A DNA stretch of 64,000 bases. Origin: Pseudomonas eucalypticola. Its GTDB lineage: Bacteria; Pseudomonadota; Gammaproteobacteria; Pseudomonadales; Pseudomonadaceae. This document shows positions 48,259-57,218 of this stretch, one piece after another. Both the position numbers and the translations under genes were made by a program. The DNA lies in contig NZ_CP056030.1 in the NCBI RefSeq assembly GCF_013374995.1, positions 5,178,501 through 5,242,500 of the forward strand. Direction: 5' to 3'. The stretch's first letter is position 1, and the number at the start of each line of letters is the position of its first letter. The notes beneath the pieces are model-generated. The model was given only the letters and a program-made list of their open reading frames with translations, was not told the DNA's origin and did not search any database.

Positions 48259-49263
48259 TCAGGCAGTCAGCTTGACGCAAGTGACAAGCGGGAACGGTAC
48301 TCGGACGGTCTGAAGACCCGAAGTGTCGATCTTCACCTTGACCATGCCATTGGCGATGATGTCCACCACAGCCATGATCTCAATGTCCCAGCCTTGGGCG
48401 TTCGGGTTGCGTGACGCTTCGATCTTCCAGATGCTGCCGTCTTGACGCTCCCGGTAGCTCAACGACGTGAACAGCTTTGGCAACATGAAGATGCCATGGT
48501 CGGTGCCGGTGTATGGCTGCACGCCAGCGCCAATGAGGTCCTCGATAGAGTCCTGACCAGCACGTTGAGCAGCACGTTCCAGCACAGCTACCAGCGACAC
48601 AGGAAGCAGGATCACGAAGTCACTGAGCGAGGTCCCTACAGTCTGGTTAACGTGGGTCGTCAGGATGTCGATGAGGTCCTCAGCGATCTCAACAGGCTTG
48701 CCGGTGGGCTTGGCCTCAGAGACGCTTTCGGTGCTTGGGGCGGTTGCCAAGATCGCAGCGACCTTACCGGCTGCACTGTGCTCGATGTCTCGGAGCATCT
48801 TGTCAGCGGTTTGCTCCATCGACTGGACGGTAAAGCCTGCCATCAGATTGTGGTCGAGAATTGTGGCGCGGTGGCTGATGACCAATGCCGTGTCGGTGGC
48901 CTCGGTGAAGATCACAGAACCGGCCAGGACTTCACCCTTCTCGATGGTCTGGTTATCCCAGTTCTTGCGAGGGTCGAAGGTGACAGAGCGGTCGGCCATG
49001 GTGATGATCTGTTGCCCAGTGGCCTCAGAGCCAGCCGGACGGAACTCGCATGGGGTCGCTTCCATGGCAGCCTCACGCCAGTCATTGCCGTTCAAGTGGT
49101 CATCAGCTGCCTCCACGAAAGCTTCTACATAGACGGAAACATCAGTGGCCGCTTGGGTCTCGGCTCGGACATCAGCAGTGTTGAATCGAATTGACCCGGT
49201 GTGCTCATCGGTGATTGCGGTGGTGTAGGTCGAAGGCTTGGTGTACTGGAATGGTTGTTTCAT
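48259..49263 (-). CDS. Possible phage capsid-like protein (334 residues)
   Basis: I do not recognise a close family. The order of elements suggests a HK97-type coat protein: an N-terminal extended arm, a long helix (TADKMLRDIEHSAAGKVAAIL), then FVILLPVSLVAVLERAAQRAG, a GIFMLPKLF-type strand and a final hydrophobic beta region (IEIMAVVDIIANGMVKVKID). The length matches T7-like coat proteins. It follows a 133-residue charged gene, as a scaffold gene precedes the coat gene in T7. CAGGAGAA precedes the start. Function is inference only. Confidence 0.45.
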   Translation of the reverse strand: MKQPFQYTKPSTYTTAITDEHTGSIRFNTADVRAETQAATDVSVYVEAFVEAADDHLNGNDWREAAMEATPCEFRPAGSEATGQQIITMADRSVTFDPRKNWDNQTIEKGEVLAGSVIFTEATDTALVISHRATILDHNLMAGFTVQSMEQTADKMLRDIEHSAAGKVAAILATAPSTESVSEAKPTGKPVEIAEDLIDILTTHVNQTVGTSLSDFVILLPVSLVAVLERAAQRAGQDSIEDLIGAGVQPYTGTDHGIFMLPKLFTSLSYRERQDGSIWKIEASRNPNAQGWDIEIMAVVDIIANGMVKVKIDTSGLQTVRVPFPLVTCVKLTA

Positions 49264-49313
49264 GGGAATGGTTCTCCTGAATTAAGAATGAGGGGTGGTG
49301 AGTCGAGGGGCTG

Positions 49314-49715
49314 TTACCAGCCACCGCTATTGCTACGGCGAGCAGCCAGAATCTTCTGACCATGCTCACGAATGGCAGCGTTCTGGGCTTCGCGGTCAGC
49401 TTTCGCTTGGGCGATCTCTCGGGGCGTATACTCACGGCATCGCTCAGCATGGGCGTTAGCCTCGGCTTGCTTAAGGGCCTTCTCACGGGCCTTCTGGTGC
49501 TGGTCTTGGCGGTACTCTCGGGCGACATCGGGAATCGCTTGGAGCGACAGACCGGCCTCATCGAAGGTCTTGATGATCTCGAATTGACGGCCTTTCACGG
49601 TCCCGCATTGGGCGACCAACATGGGCAGCATGATGCTCTCGACGTACTCACGACTCAGGGTCTGGCCCGACACGGTTACCTCGTTCTTCAGGACTTTGGT
49701 GATGGTGATGTTCAT
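49314..49715 (-). CDS. Small charged helical protein upstream of the capsid-like gene
   Basis: A 133-residue protein of unknown family. The N-terminal half is mixed (MNITITKVLKNEVTVSGQTL) and the C-terminal half is a Lys/Glu/Ala/Arg-rich helix (KAREKALKQAEANAHAERC) ending SNSGGW. AGGAG lies ten bases upstream of 49715. A scaffold or capsid-size factor is one option given its place; this cannot be shown from sequence. Confidence 0.55.
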   Translation of the reverse strand: MNITITKVLKNEVTVSGQTLSREYVESIMLPMLVAQCGTVKGRQFEIIKTFDEAGLSLQAIPDVAREYRQDQHQKAREKALKQAEANAHAERCREYTPREIAQAKADREAQNAAIREHGQKILAARRSNSGGW

Positions 49716-49740
49716 GGGTTTGGATCTCCTATAGGTGACC

Positions 49741-49825
49741 CTTTGATCGACCTTGCGCCATAGACACGCGCACGACCAGACGGCCAAGGAGGGAGCCTCG
49801 TGGGCATCTTCAAGGTCGATCAAAA
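49741..49825. repeat. Long-range inverted repeat upstream of the 133-residue gene
   Basis: TTTGATCGACCTTG (49742-49755) and CAAGGTCGATCAAA (49811-49824) are perfect 14-base complements 55 bases apart. The transcript of the leftward genes would fold here; RNase III-type processing or a protein-binding site are possible. Confidence 0.6.
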
Positions 49826-49925
49826 GGTTCTGGGGTTTGAGTTATTAACTGGCGATGCTGGTCTGTCAGGACATGGCGGAACCTGAGAGGGCATCTGAAG
49901 GGACAACCGTGGCGACGGTCGGGTA

Positions 49926-50216
49926 TTACAGACGGCGGGCAGCGAGAATCACAGGCACGCCTTTTACAGCATGGTAGAAGCTGATTAAATCAAGACCAGT
50001 TGCAGACAATAGCGCCTCAAGGGGCTCCATTAGGTATGCACCTAACCTGCTCGACACAAACTCTTTGATTCTCTCTGAGCCTCTGTCAGTGAAAACATCA
50101 AGGGACTTCAGGTTAAACACGGCGGTTGCTGATCGACCAGTCATGGCTGATTCAATAGACAGCAATGTATCGGTCTGCTCACTGGTGAGACCTTCAAGGA
50201 CGAAGTGGAATCGCAT
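49926..50216 (-). CDS. Hypothetical 96-residue island protein
   Basis: Unrecognised. MRFHFVLEGLTSEQTDTLLS continues into a mostly helical protein ending VKGVPVILAARRL. A very strong AAAGGAGG sits four to five bases before the start, so it is surely translated when transcribed. It is the first well-supported gene downstream of the gh-1-like promoter. Confidence 0.65.
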   Translation of the reverse strand: MRFHFVLEGLTSEQTDTLLSIESAMTGRSATAVFNLKSLDVFTDRGSERIKEFVSSRLGAYLMEPLEALLSATGLDLISFYHAVKGVPVILAARRL

Positions 50217-50323
50217 AGGGCCTCCTTTAGACGGAATTTGAGACAGGGATAATCATGGTCGCCAGACCAATCCCTACTTTGTGAGGGCTTAAAGACTGCC
50301 TCTAAGATAAGAGCAGAGACTAA

Positions 50324-50482
50324 TTAGAAGATAATTATGAGAGATACTCTATGAGTACCCTTTAAGAATCTTTTAGTTAAGGCCCCCGTGACCATTGAGC
50401 AATACACGGCGGCCCCAGGTCCGTGCAAGGTTGCCTCAGCAGTGCCCTTCGGGGCATCGACTAACGAGAAAAACAGTATCAA
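50324..50482 (-). CDS. Candidate 52-residue protein with TTG start
   Basis: An AAGGAG six bases upstream of a TTG at 50482 opens a frame whose residues begin MILFFSLVDAPKGTAEATLH and end in a hydrophobic RVSLIIIF. The ribosome binding site is the main support. It lies between the phage-type promoter and the 96-residue gene, same strand. It could be spurious. Confidence 0.3.
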   Translation of the reverse strand: MILFFSLVDAPKGTAEATLHGPGAAVYCSMVTGALTKRFLKGTHRVSLIIIF

Positions 50483-50657
50483 TGGTCGCTCCTTCCTACT
50501 GGAGCCAGACACTGAGATCTGCTTACTGGGGACGGTTGAGCGTTGGCGATCTGGTCGCGCTTGGCACTCGGTGGTCTCTGGTCGGGCCCTTGAGGGAGCC
50601 CGGTAGGAATCGTGATGGTCTGCCGGACAACGATTTATTTTCGTTGGTGTGTTGCCC

Positions 50658-50680
50658 GGTAGCCATAGTGAGGGTTTTTA
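50658..50680 (-). promoter_or_regulatory. T7-like phage (gh-1 type) RNA polymerase promoter
   Basis: On the minus strand the sequence contains AAAACCCTCACTATGGC and extends two bases further in A/T on the left and six on the right. As I recall the promoter consensus of P. putida phage gh-1 (core ACCCTCACTRTGG after TAAAA), this agrees at all but one of 23 positions. It points into the leftward genes for the 96-residue, 133-residue, capsid-like and KilA-N proteins. No T7-like polymerase gene lies in the window. Confidence 0.72.
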
Positions 50681-50773
50681 AATTCCAGTTGACAGATGCG
50701 CAGATTACGGACTCTCTTCCCAACGGTCGGGCCGGTGACGATGAGCGGGGGCTCGCTTGGCGTTAGCCCGGCT

Positions 50774-51601
50774 CTAAAACGGTATGTCGTCGTCCCCGTT
50801 CGCTACATGTTTTTGAGATCTCGTCTCATAAGTTAGGGCCTCGAACTGTTCAAAAAGATCAGAAAGCTTGGACGATTCGGGCTTTGCTCTTCTTGCGAGA
50901 TATCGTATGGACCGAGACATTTCTTTCAATGCATCTAACGACTCTTGGTACCCACCGGCCTCCATCGAATCGATATCGTGCGCACTAATGAATGCTTCCA
51001 ACAACTCCTCAATAGGCTTAGGAGGGATTGCGGAATTTTGACGGGAGGCAGACCGGGTCAAAAGCAAAATCTCATCTAAGACCTCCCTATCTCCGCGTAC
51101 AGGACCGTCAACGATGGTAATGGAATTCAGGATTTCGTTAATTTTTTCTTCGAGATCTGGCCACCACTTTTCAAAAACGTTATCCACAGTTTTCGCAGGT
51201 AGCTTTTGGTCACCAAGCCTGCCATTGATCACAGTAATAAGTTTGTGAAAGTCTGCCTTCGTAAACTCGGTCGTTTGAAATTGCTTCAGAGGACCGGCAA
51301 GATCTGCATTATTGATTCCAAACAAGATAGGACACACAAAGCTTTTATCGAGGCTTTTTGACAGAGCGCCTGCTTCAAAAAGTATCCAGTCGCTATGAAT
51401 ATTATCTCTTGTAATGCACAGGATTCCGAGTTCAGCACTCGAAAGTTCCTTAGCGATGTCATTGGCCCACCGCCCGCCTTTCTCAATATCAGAAGGTGTG
51501 AAGTAGGGAGTCACGAGCTGCAACACTCCCGGCAGCCAATCCCGGATGGACTCCGCTAACCTCTTACTCACCGGCCCTGACCAACTGATGAAAACCTTCA
51601 T
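50774..51601 (-). CDS. TIR-domain protein, probable anti-phage NADase
   Basis: The 275-residue protein starts with a bacterial TIR domain (residues 1-150: MKVFISWSGPVSKRLAESIR, DIEKGGRWANDIAKELSS, SDWILFEAGALSKSL with the likely catalytic Glu76). The C-terminal 120 residues are helical and unassigned. Such TIR proteins cleave NAD+ or make NAD-derived signals in anti-phage defence. Its AT-rich composition differs from the host. It lies upstream of the phage-type promoter, so it is probably expressed from its own promoter. Confidence 0.85.
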   Translation of the reverse strand: MKVFISWSGPVSKRLAESIRDWLPGVLQLVTPYFTPSDIEKGGRWANDIAKELSSAELGILCITRDNIHSDWILFEAGALSKSLDKSFVCPILFGINNADLAGPLKQFQTTEFTKADFHKLITVINGRLGDQKLPAKTVDNVFEKWWPDLEEKINEILNSITIVDGPVRGDREVLDEILLLTRSASRQNSAIPPKPIEELLEAFISAHDIDSMEAGGYQESLDALKEMSRSIRYLARRAKPESSKLSDLFEQFEALTYETRSQKHVANGDDDIPF

Positions 51602-52151
51602 AAAGCATCGCCCGTCCTGGAAATTATTCGATCATAGCAGTGCACAATGTCATTATGCCACTCAGCGCTGATAGAGATCTCTGAATCATTCTCGAACCAT
51701 CAGGGCAACAATCAACGCCTTAGCCATACGTCCGATATCCACTGCACTACCAGCCCCGTATAGGTCGTAACTGATCGACCCCGAAGCGTGCCCCAAGATT
51801 GACTCAGCGGTCCCTACAGGCACCTCAGCTGCCTTCAAAGCGCCCGCCAGCGAATGACGCAATGAATGGAAGGTCTGGGTCCGATCAGCCTTGAGGTCCA
51901 AGACATCCCTGAGCATCCCATTGAGCAACACAGAGAACTGACCACCACCCAGCGTGAACAACCGAGAGTCGGACTTATCGACAAACTCAAGGAATGCCTG
52001 AAGATCAAACCCATATGCCCCATCGGTCAAGGGTATGACCCTCAAAGCGTTCTTGGTCTTGACCGTCTTGCCATCATTCCGGTTGATGTCGATCACCCAG
52101 ACCCCAGCGACTTGCTTAACGTCAGCCTTGGTCAACTGCCTGAGTTCCTCA

Positions 52152-52154
52152 ATG
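52152..52154. repeat. Target site duplication ATG (left)
   Basis: ATG directly before the left inverted repeat matches ATG at 53390-53392. Three bases is usual for many IS3-family elements, and its removal restores the integrase frame. Confidence 0.8.
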
Positions 52155-52218
52155 TGTAGTGGTCTAATGAAACCGGACACCCATTTAGGCGAGAATGCTC
52201 GTCATAGAGAGGTGTCTG

Positions 52219-53381
<1,163 letters not shown>

Positions 53382-53389
53382 CCACTACA

Positions 53390-53392
53390 ATG
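53390..53392. repeat. Target site duplication ATG (right)
   Basis: Second copy of the 3-bp duplication that flanks the IS. Confidence 0.8.
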
Positions 53393-54403
53393 CGGGTCCC
53401 AGTGATCACCCCAAGGGACAGCGCCCAGCGTTGCCATGAGTCCACTGGCAGGGTCTTAGCGTGGGCCATGAGGGCCTTTACTTGGTCCTGAGAGAATGCC
53501 TCACGGGAGCTTCCAGTTCCTTTGGTCGGCTCCAGACCCTCAGTGAGCGTCTTGGTGAGGTAGTCGTTATTCACTGCCCACTTCATCACAGTTGACAGAG
53601 TGCCAAGAATTTTCTTCACCGTGCCTGCCACTCGGCCCTCATAGAGCTTGGCCCGCAGGTTCTTCATGTCCTCCCGTGTGTGGGTCTTCAGGTCCAAGTC
53701 ACCGAGGATCTCAGCGAGGGTCTTACAGGTAGACTTGACGTTTCGGTGAGTCCCTTCCCCCGCATGTTCCTTGTGCTCATCCAAATAGAGCCCTGAGAGA
53801 GTCTTAAAAGTGAGCGGTGATAAAACAGATAGAGACGGAGACAGGGGTATTGACGTGCGACAAGACTCAGCCTTGAGGCTCTCTACGATCCCCACCAGCG
53901 TCCCCGCCCTGCCCTTCATGCGTTCCTGAGACGCCTCAATGATCTCCAATGCCTTGCTCACTGCCCGTTGCTGATTGACGCTCAAGGGCATCTTAGCGCT
54001 CGCCTCACGGAGGGCCTCATGGTGCTCGTCATTGATCATCTCGTAGGCGACCAGCGAGCTATCACCGTGGGCCATCGTCAGGCAGGACTCAGCGATGTCT
54101 ATGAGACGCTCACGGAGTTCGTTCCAAGTGGCCTCAGGGTTGTCGAAGTGATACGCCTTGAGGGTCGTGAGGATGTCCTTGGAGATGGTCATAGCGGTGG
54201 CCTTATCGGTGGTCCTGAGCGATAGCGTGAAAAAGCCCTTAGCGGTGCCTTGAGGGCGAAGGCGAAGGTAATAGCGACCAGACCGGCGATAGTGGTATGG
54301 CTTGGCGAGGGCAGTTTGTAACAGGTTTGTCCCAGTTTGGGAGCGCTGGTTGATGGTCATCGGCTGAAACCCCTGTATCCATTGGGTTTAGCCTCATCGC
54401 GTC

Positions 54404-54420
54404 GAGTTTTACAGCAACTA
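54404..54420. repeat. attR core repeat of the nadB island
   Basis: GAGTTTTACAGCAACTA matches attL at 46603 with one difference. Everything after it is native nadB sequence in frame. The implied empty site would read GAGTTCTACAGCAACTATAAAGTC in two joined parts of native nadB. Confidence 0.85.
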
Positions 54421-54595
54421 TAAAGTCAGCCGCGACCTGATCGAGTTGCGCAACCTCGCCCAGGTGGCCGAGCTGATGATTCGCTCGGCCATGCAACGCA
54501 AGGAAAGCCGTGGGTTGCACTACACCCTGGACTACCCCGAACTGCTGCCCGAAGCGCGGGACACTATCCTGGTGCCGCCCACCTTCGGCGACTGA
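54404..54595 (+). pseudogene. nadB: Orphaned native 3' end of nadB
   Basis: The frame GAG TTT TAC AGC AAC TAT to TGA at 54593-54595 encodes [20 protein letters not shown] and onward to ILVPPTFGD, with typical Pseudomonas codons. It is the displaced original C-terminus, without promoter or start. Its 3' end overlaps the convergent ygfX gene by 32 bp. Confidence 0.9.
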
Positions 54596-55016
54596 ACTTC
54601 AGCCGCAGGCGCAGGCGCCGGTGGTCGTCGGCGCTCAATGTATCGGCAGGCAGGCACAGGCTGCGCGCCCACCATTGCCCCTTGGCGCGAAACCGCAACA
54701 CCACCAACCCCGGTAATGCCATGCTGTCGGGCAACAGTTGCACGGCCTGCCAACCATCGGCACGGCGCCACAGCGACCAGCCGCCACTGTCCCGGCGCAA
54801 ACCGCGCCAGGCATGGGGGTGATCGAGCAGGAGGGTGCGCGGCAATTGCCAGGCGCCGTGGGCGATGCACAGCAGTACACCCACCGCACGCCAGGCGACG
54901 GCCACGTCGAGCAACAACAACGCCATCAGGGCAAGGCCCTGGGCGGCAAGGTAGGCCATCAGCAACCGTCGGGACGGCTGCCAGCGGCACTGGAAAACCT
55001 TACTTGGGCTGGACAC
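54564..55016 (-). CDS. ygfX: YgfX/CptA-like membrane protein
   Basis: The 150-residue protein has two adjacent membrane helices at about residues 18-60 ([32 protein letters not shown]) and a C-terminal cytoplasmic domain. E. coli YgfX (CptA) interacts with cytoskeletal proteins and pairs with SdhE. Here it overlaps sdhE by 17 bp, keeping the conserved sdhE-ygfX order. Confidence 0.78.
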   Translation of the reverse strand: MSSPSKVFQCRWQPSRRLLMAYLAAQGLALMALLLLDVAVAWRAVGVLLCIAHGAWQLPRTLLLDHPHAWRGLRRDSGGWSLWRRADGWQAVQLLPDSMALPGLVVLRFRAKGQWWARSLCLPADTLSADDHRRLRLRLKFSRRRWAAPG

Positions 55017-55254
55017 GGTCCAGGATCATGCGAACCATGCGCTGCAGCTCAGGGTCCTGGGACTCGGTGCGCTCCATGAACCAGCCGAACATGTCCTGGT
55101 CTTCGCATTCCAGCAGGCGGCGGTAACATTCGCGGTCCGTGTCATTGAGGCTTGGGTAAACCTCCTTGACGAAAGGCACCAGCAAGACGTCCAGCTCCAG
55201 CATGCCGCGGCGGCTATGCCAGTAGAGCCGGTTGAGTTCAATATCTTCGACCAT
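55000..55254 (-). CDS. sdhE: FAD assembly factor SdhE
   Basis: The 84-residue protein carries the RGxxE motif (SRRGMLELD) and helps attach FAD to succinate dehydrogenase and fumarate reductase flavoproteins. The conserved [12 protein letters not shown] segment is clear. It diverges from ygfZ, as in other Pseudomonas. Confidence 0.92.
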   Translation of the reverse strand: MVEDIELNRLYWHSRRGMLELDVLLVPFVKEVYPSLNDTDRECYRRLLECEDQDMFGWFMERTESQDPELQRMVRMILDRVQPK

Positions 55255-55406
55255 GGAGCGCTCCTCAAATAGGCGGGCAGTATACAGGGGCCAGCGCCGT
55301 CGGGCACTTGGACCTATGTCGCTTTAAGCTGCAAGCTATCGATGTAGCCTGTGGCTCGTCCGTTGCTCTATCATGTGTTTCAGTCTTTTTGCCCTTGCGA
55401 TGTCCC

Positions 55407-56348
55407 ATGGCCGATTCTGCTTTTTTCTGCGTGCTGTCCCACGAAGGCGTTCTTGCCGTCCGCGGCTCCGATGCCGGCAAGTTCTTGCAGGGTCAATTGA
55501 CCTGCAACATCAATTACCTCAATGAGCATCACGCCAGCCTCGGCGCCCGCTGTACCCAGAAGGGTCGCATGCAGTCGAGTTTCCGCATCGTGCTGCAGGG
55601 GGATGGGGTGCTGCTGGCCATGGCTCGGGAGCTGGTGGAGCCGCAGCTGGCCGACCTGAAAAAGTACGCGGTGTTTTCCAAATCCAAGCTGACCGACGAA
55701 AGCGATGCGTGGGTGCGCTTCGGCGTCGTCGGCGGCCAGTCGGCCTTGCAGGCCCTGGGCCTGGAGCTGGGCGAAGAGAACAACGTGGCCGCCCGCCACG
55801 AGGCGCTCATCGCCGTGCGTGTGTCCCCCGACCGCGCCGAAGTATGGGTACCGGCCGAACAAGCCGACAGCATCAAACAGCAACTGGCGGCGCTGCTGCC
55901 GCCGGGCGAGCTCAACGCCTGGCTGCTGGGCCAGGTCCGCGCAGGCATTGCCCAGGTGATGCCTGAAACCCGCGAAACCTTCATTCCGCAAATGCTCAAC
56001 CTGCAGGCCGTGGGCGGTGTCAGCTTCAAGAAAGGCTGCTACACCGGCCAGGAAATCGTCGCGCGCATGCAATACCTGGGCAAGCTCAAGCGTCGCCTGT
56101 ACCGCCTGTCGCTGGTCGGCGGCGACTTGCCTGCCCCAGGCACCCCGCTGTTCGCGCCCACCCATGGCAGCTCGATCGGCGAGGTGGCCTTGGCCGCCCG
56201 AACCGAGCACGGCAGCGAACTGCTCGCCGTGCTGCAAGCCGAGGCCGTGGAGGATGGCAACATCCACCTGGGCAACCTGGAAGGCCCGCGCCTGCAATTG
56301 CTCGACCTGCCGTATGAACTGGACCGCGACCGCGAGATCCAACGCTAG
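55407..56348 (+). CDS. ygfZ: tRNA-modifying / Fe-S repair folate-binding protein YgfZ
   Basis: The 313-residue folate-binding protein supports repair or assembly of certain Fe-S enzymes. It shows the characteristic KGCYTGQEIVARMQYLGKLKRR and GQLTCNINYL near the start. The start at 55407 (MADSAFFC) fits the family; the frame is open upstream. Confidence 0.92.
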   Translation: MADSAFFCVLSHEGVLAVRGSDAGKFLQGQLTCNINYLNEHHASLGARCTQKGRMQSSFRIVLQGDGVLLAMARELVEPQLADLKKYAVFSKSKLTDESDAWVRFGVVGGQSALQALGLELGEENNVAARHEALIAVRVSPDRAEVWVPAEQADSIKQQLAALLPPGELNAWLLGQVRAGIAQVMPETRETFIPQMLNLQAVGGVSFKKGCYTGQEIVARMQYLGKLKRRLYRLSLVGGDLPAPGTPLFAPTHGSSIGEVALAARTEHGSELLAVLQAEAVEDGNIHLGNLEGPRLQLLDLPYELDRDREIQR

Positions 56349-56414
56349 GCATATTCTGCCCGCCCGTCGATGGCTTGACGGGCGCCTACCGCGTTAGCGC
56401 CCCAGGAAGTCGAG

Positions 56415-57218
56415 ATGAGCGAACTGGCCGAACAGGTCCAAGAGCATTTGCTGGCGGCCATCGAAAATGATGACCTGGTGCTGCCTACCTTGCCGGAAGT
56501 CGCGTTGCGCATTCGTGAAGCCGCCGAAGACCAGGACATCAGTATCGCCGCGCTGGGCAAGGTCATCAGCCGCGACCCGGCGTTGGCGGCACGCCTGATC
56601 AAAGTCGTCAACAGCCCCATGCTGCGTGCCAGCCAGGAAGTCACCGACCTCAACGCTGCCATCAGCCGCCTGGGCATCAACTATGGCAGCAACCTGGCGA
56701 TCGGCCTGGTGATCGAGCAGATTTTCCATGCCCGTTCCCCGGTGGTACAGGCCAAGATGCATGAAGTATGGAGCCAGAGCCTGGAGGTGGCCGGCATCAG
56801 CTATGAGCTGTGCAGGCGCTATACCCAGCTCAAGTCCGACCAGGCCGCGCTCGCCGGGCTGGTGCATCAGATCGGCATCCTGCCAATCCTGACCTATGCC
56901 CAGGACCATAACGAGTTGCTCTCTGACCCCGTGTGCCTGAACCATGTCATCGAGCGCATCCACCCGCTGCTGGGGGACAAGATTCTGCGGGCCTGGGAAT
57001 TCCCCCGGCAACTGGCCCTCGTTCCGGGCCAGTACCTGGAACTGACCCGCCATACCGCGCGCATCGACTACGCCGACGTGGTGCAGATCGCCCGGTTGGT
57101 GCGGCAGAACGACTGCCACCGGCTGCCCGACCTGCCTGCCTACCAGCACCTCAGGCTGGGCGAGGAATTGCCCCTCGCAGGCCCGGACCTGGCGAGCGCG
57201 CTGGCGATGTTCCGCTAA
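56415..57218 (+). CDS. HDOD domain signalling protein
   Basis: The 267-residue cytoplasmic protein has an HDOD domain from about residue 22 (LPTLPEVALRIREAAED, VISRDPALAARLIKVVNSP, DLNAAISRLGIN). HDOD proteins act in signalling without the usual HD metal residues. It follows ygfZ by 66 bp and overlaps the convergent tctE by 4 bp. No specific role can be given. Confidence 0.87.
   Translation: MSELAEQVQEHLLAAIENDDLVLPTLPEVALRIREAAEDQDISIAALGKVISRDPALAARLIKVVNSPMLRASQEVTDLNAAISRLGINYGSNLAIGLVIEQIFHARSPVVQAKMHEVWSQSLEVAGISYELCRRYTQLKSDQAALAGLVHQIGILPILTYAQDHNELLSDPVCLNHVIERIHPLLGDKILRAWEFPRQLALVPGQYLELTRHTARIDYADVVQIARLVRQNDCHRLPDLPAYQHLRLGEELPLAGPDLASALAMFR

Larger units (their letters stand above)
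50217..50773. other. Island leader region with phage-type promoter
   Basis: This 557-base stretch separates the TIR gene from the 96-residue gene. It holds the gh-1-like promoter at 50658-50680 and one candidate small gene at 50324-50482. The section 50280-50350 is very AT-rich. Nothing else is supported. Confidence 0.5.

Noticed and set aside
49728..49745. T7-type promoter (GTCACCTATAGGAGA on the minus strand)
   Set aside because: The resemblance to the T7 start region is short and overlaps the ribosome binding site of the 133-residue gene, which explains AGGAG.
50388..50606. Plus-strand 72-residue frame in the island leader
   Set aside because: No ribosome binding site, opposite to all other island genes, and it overlaps the better supported minus-strand small frame.
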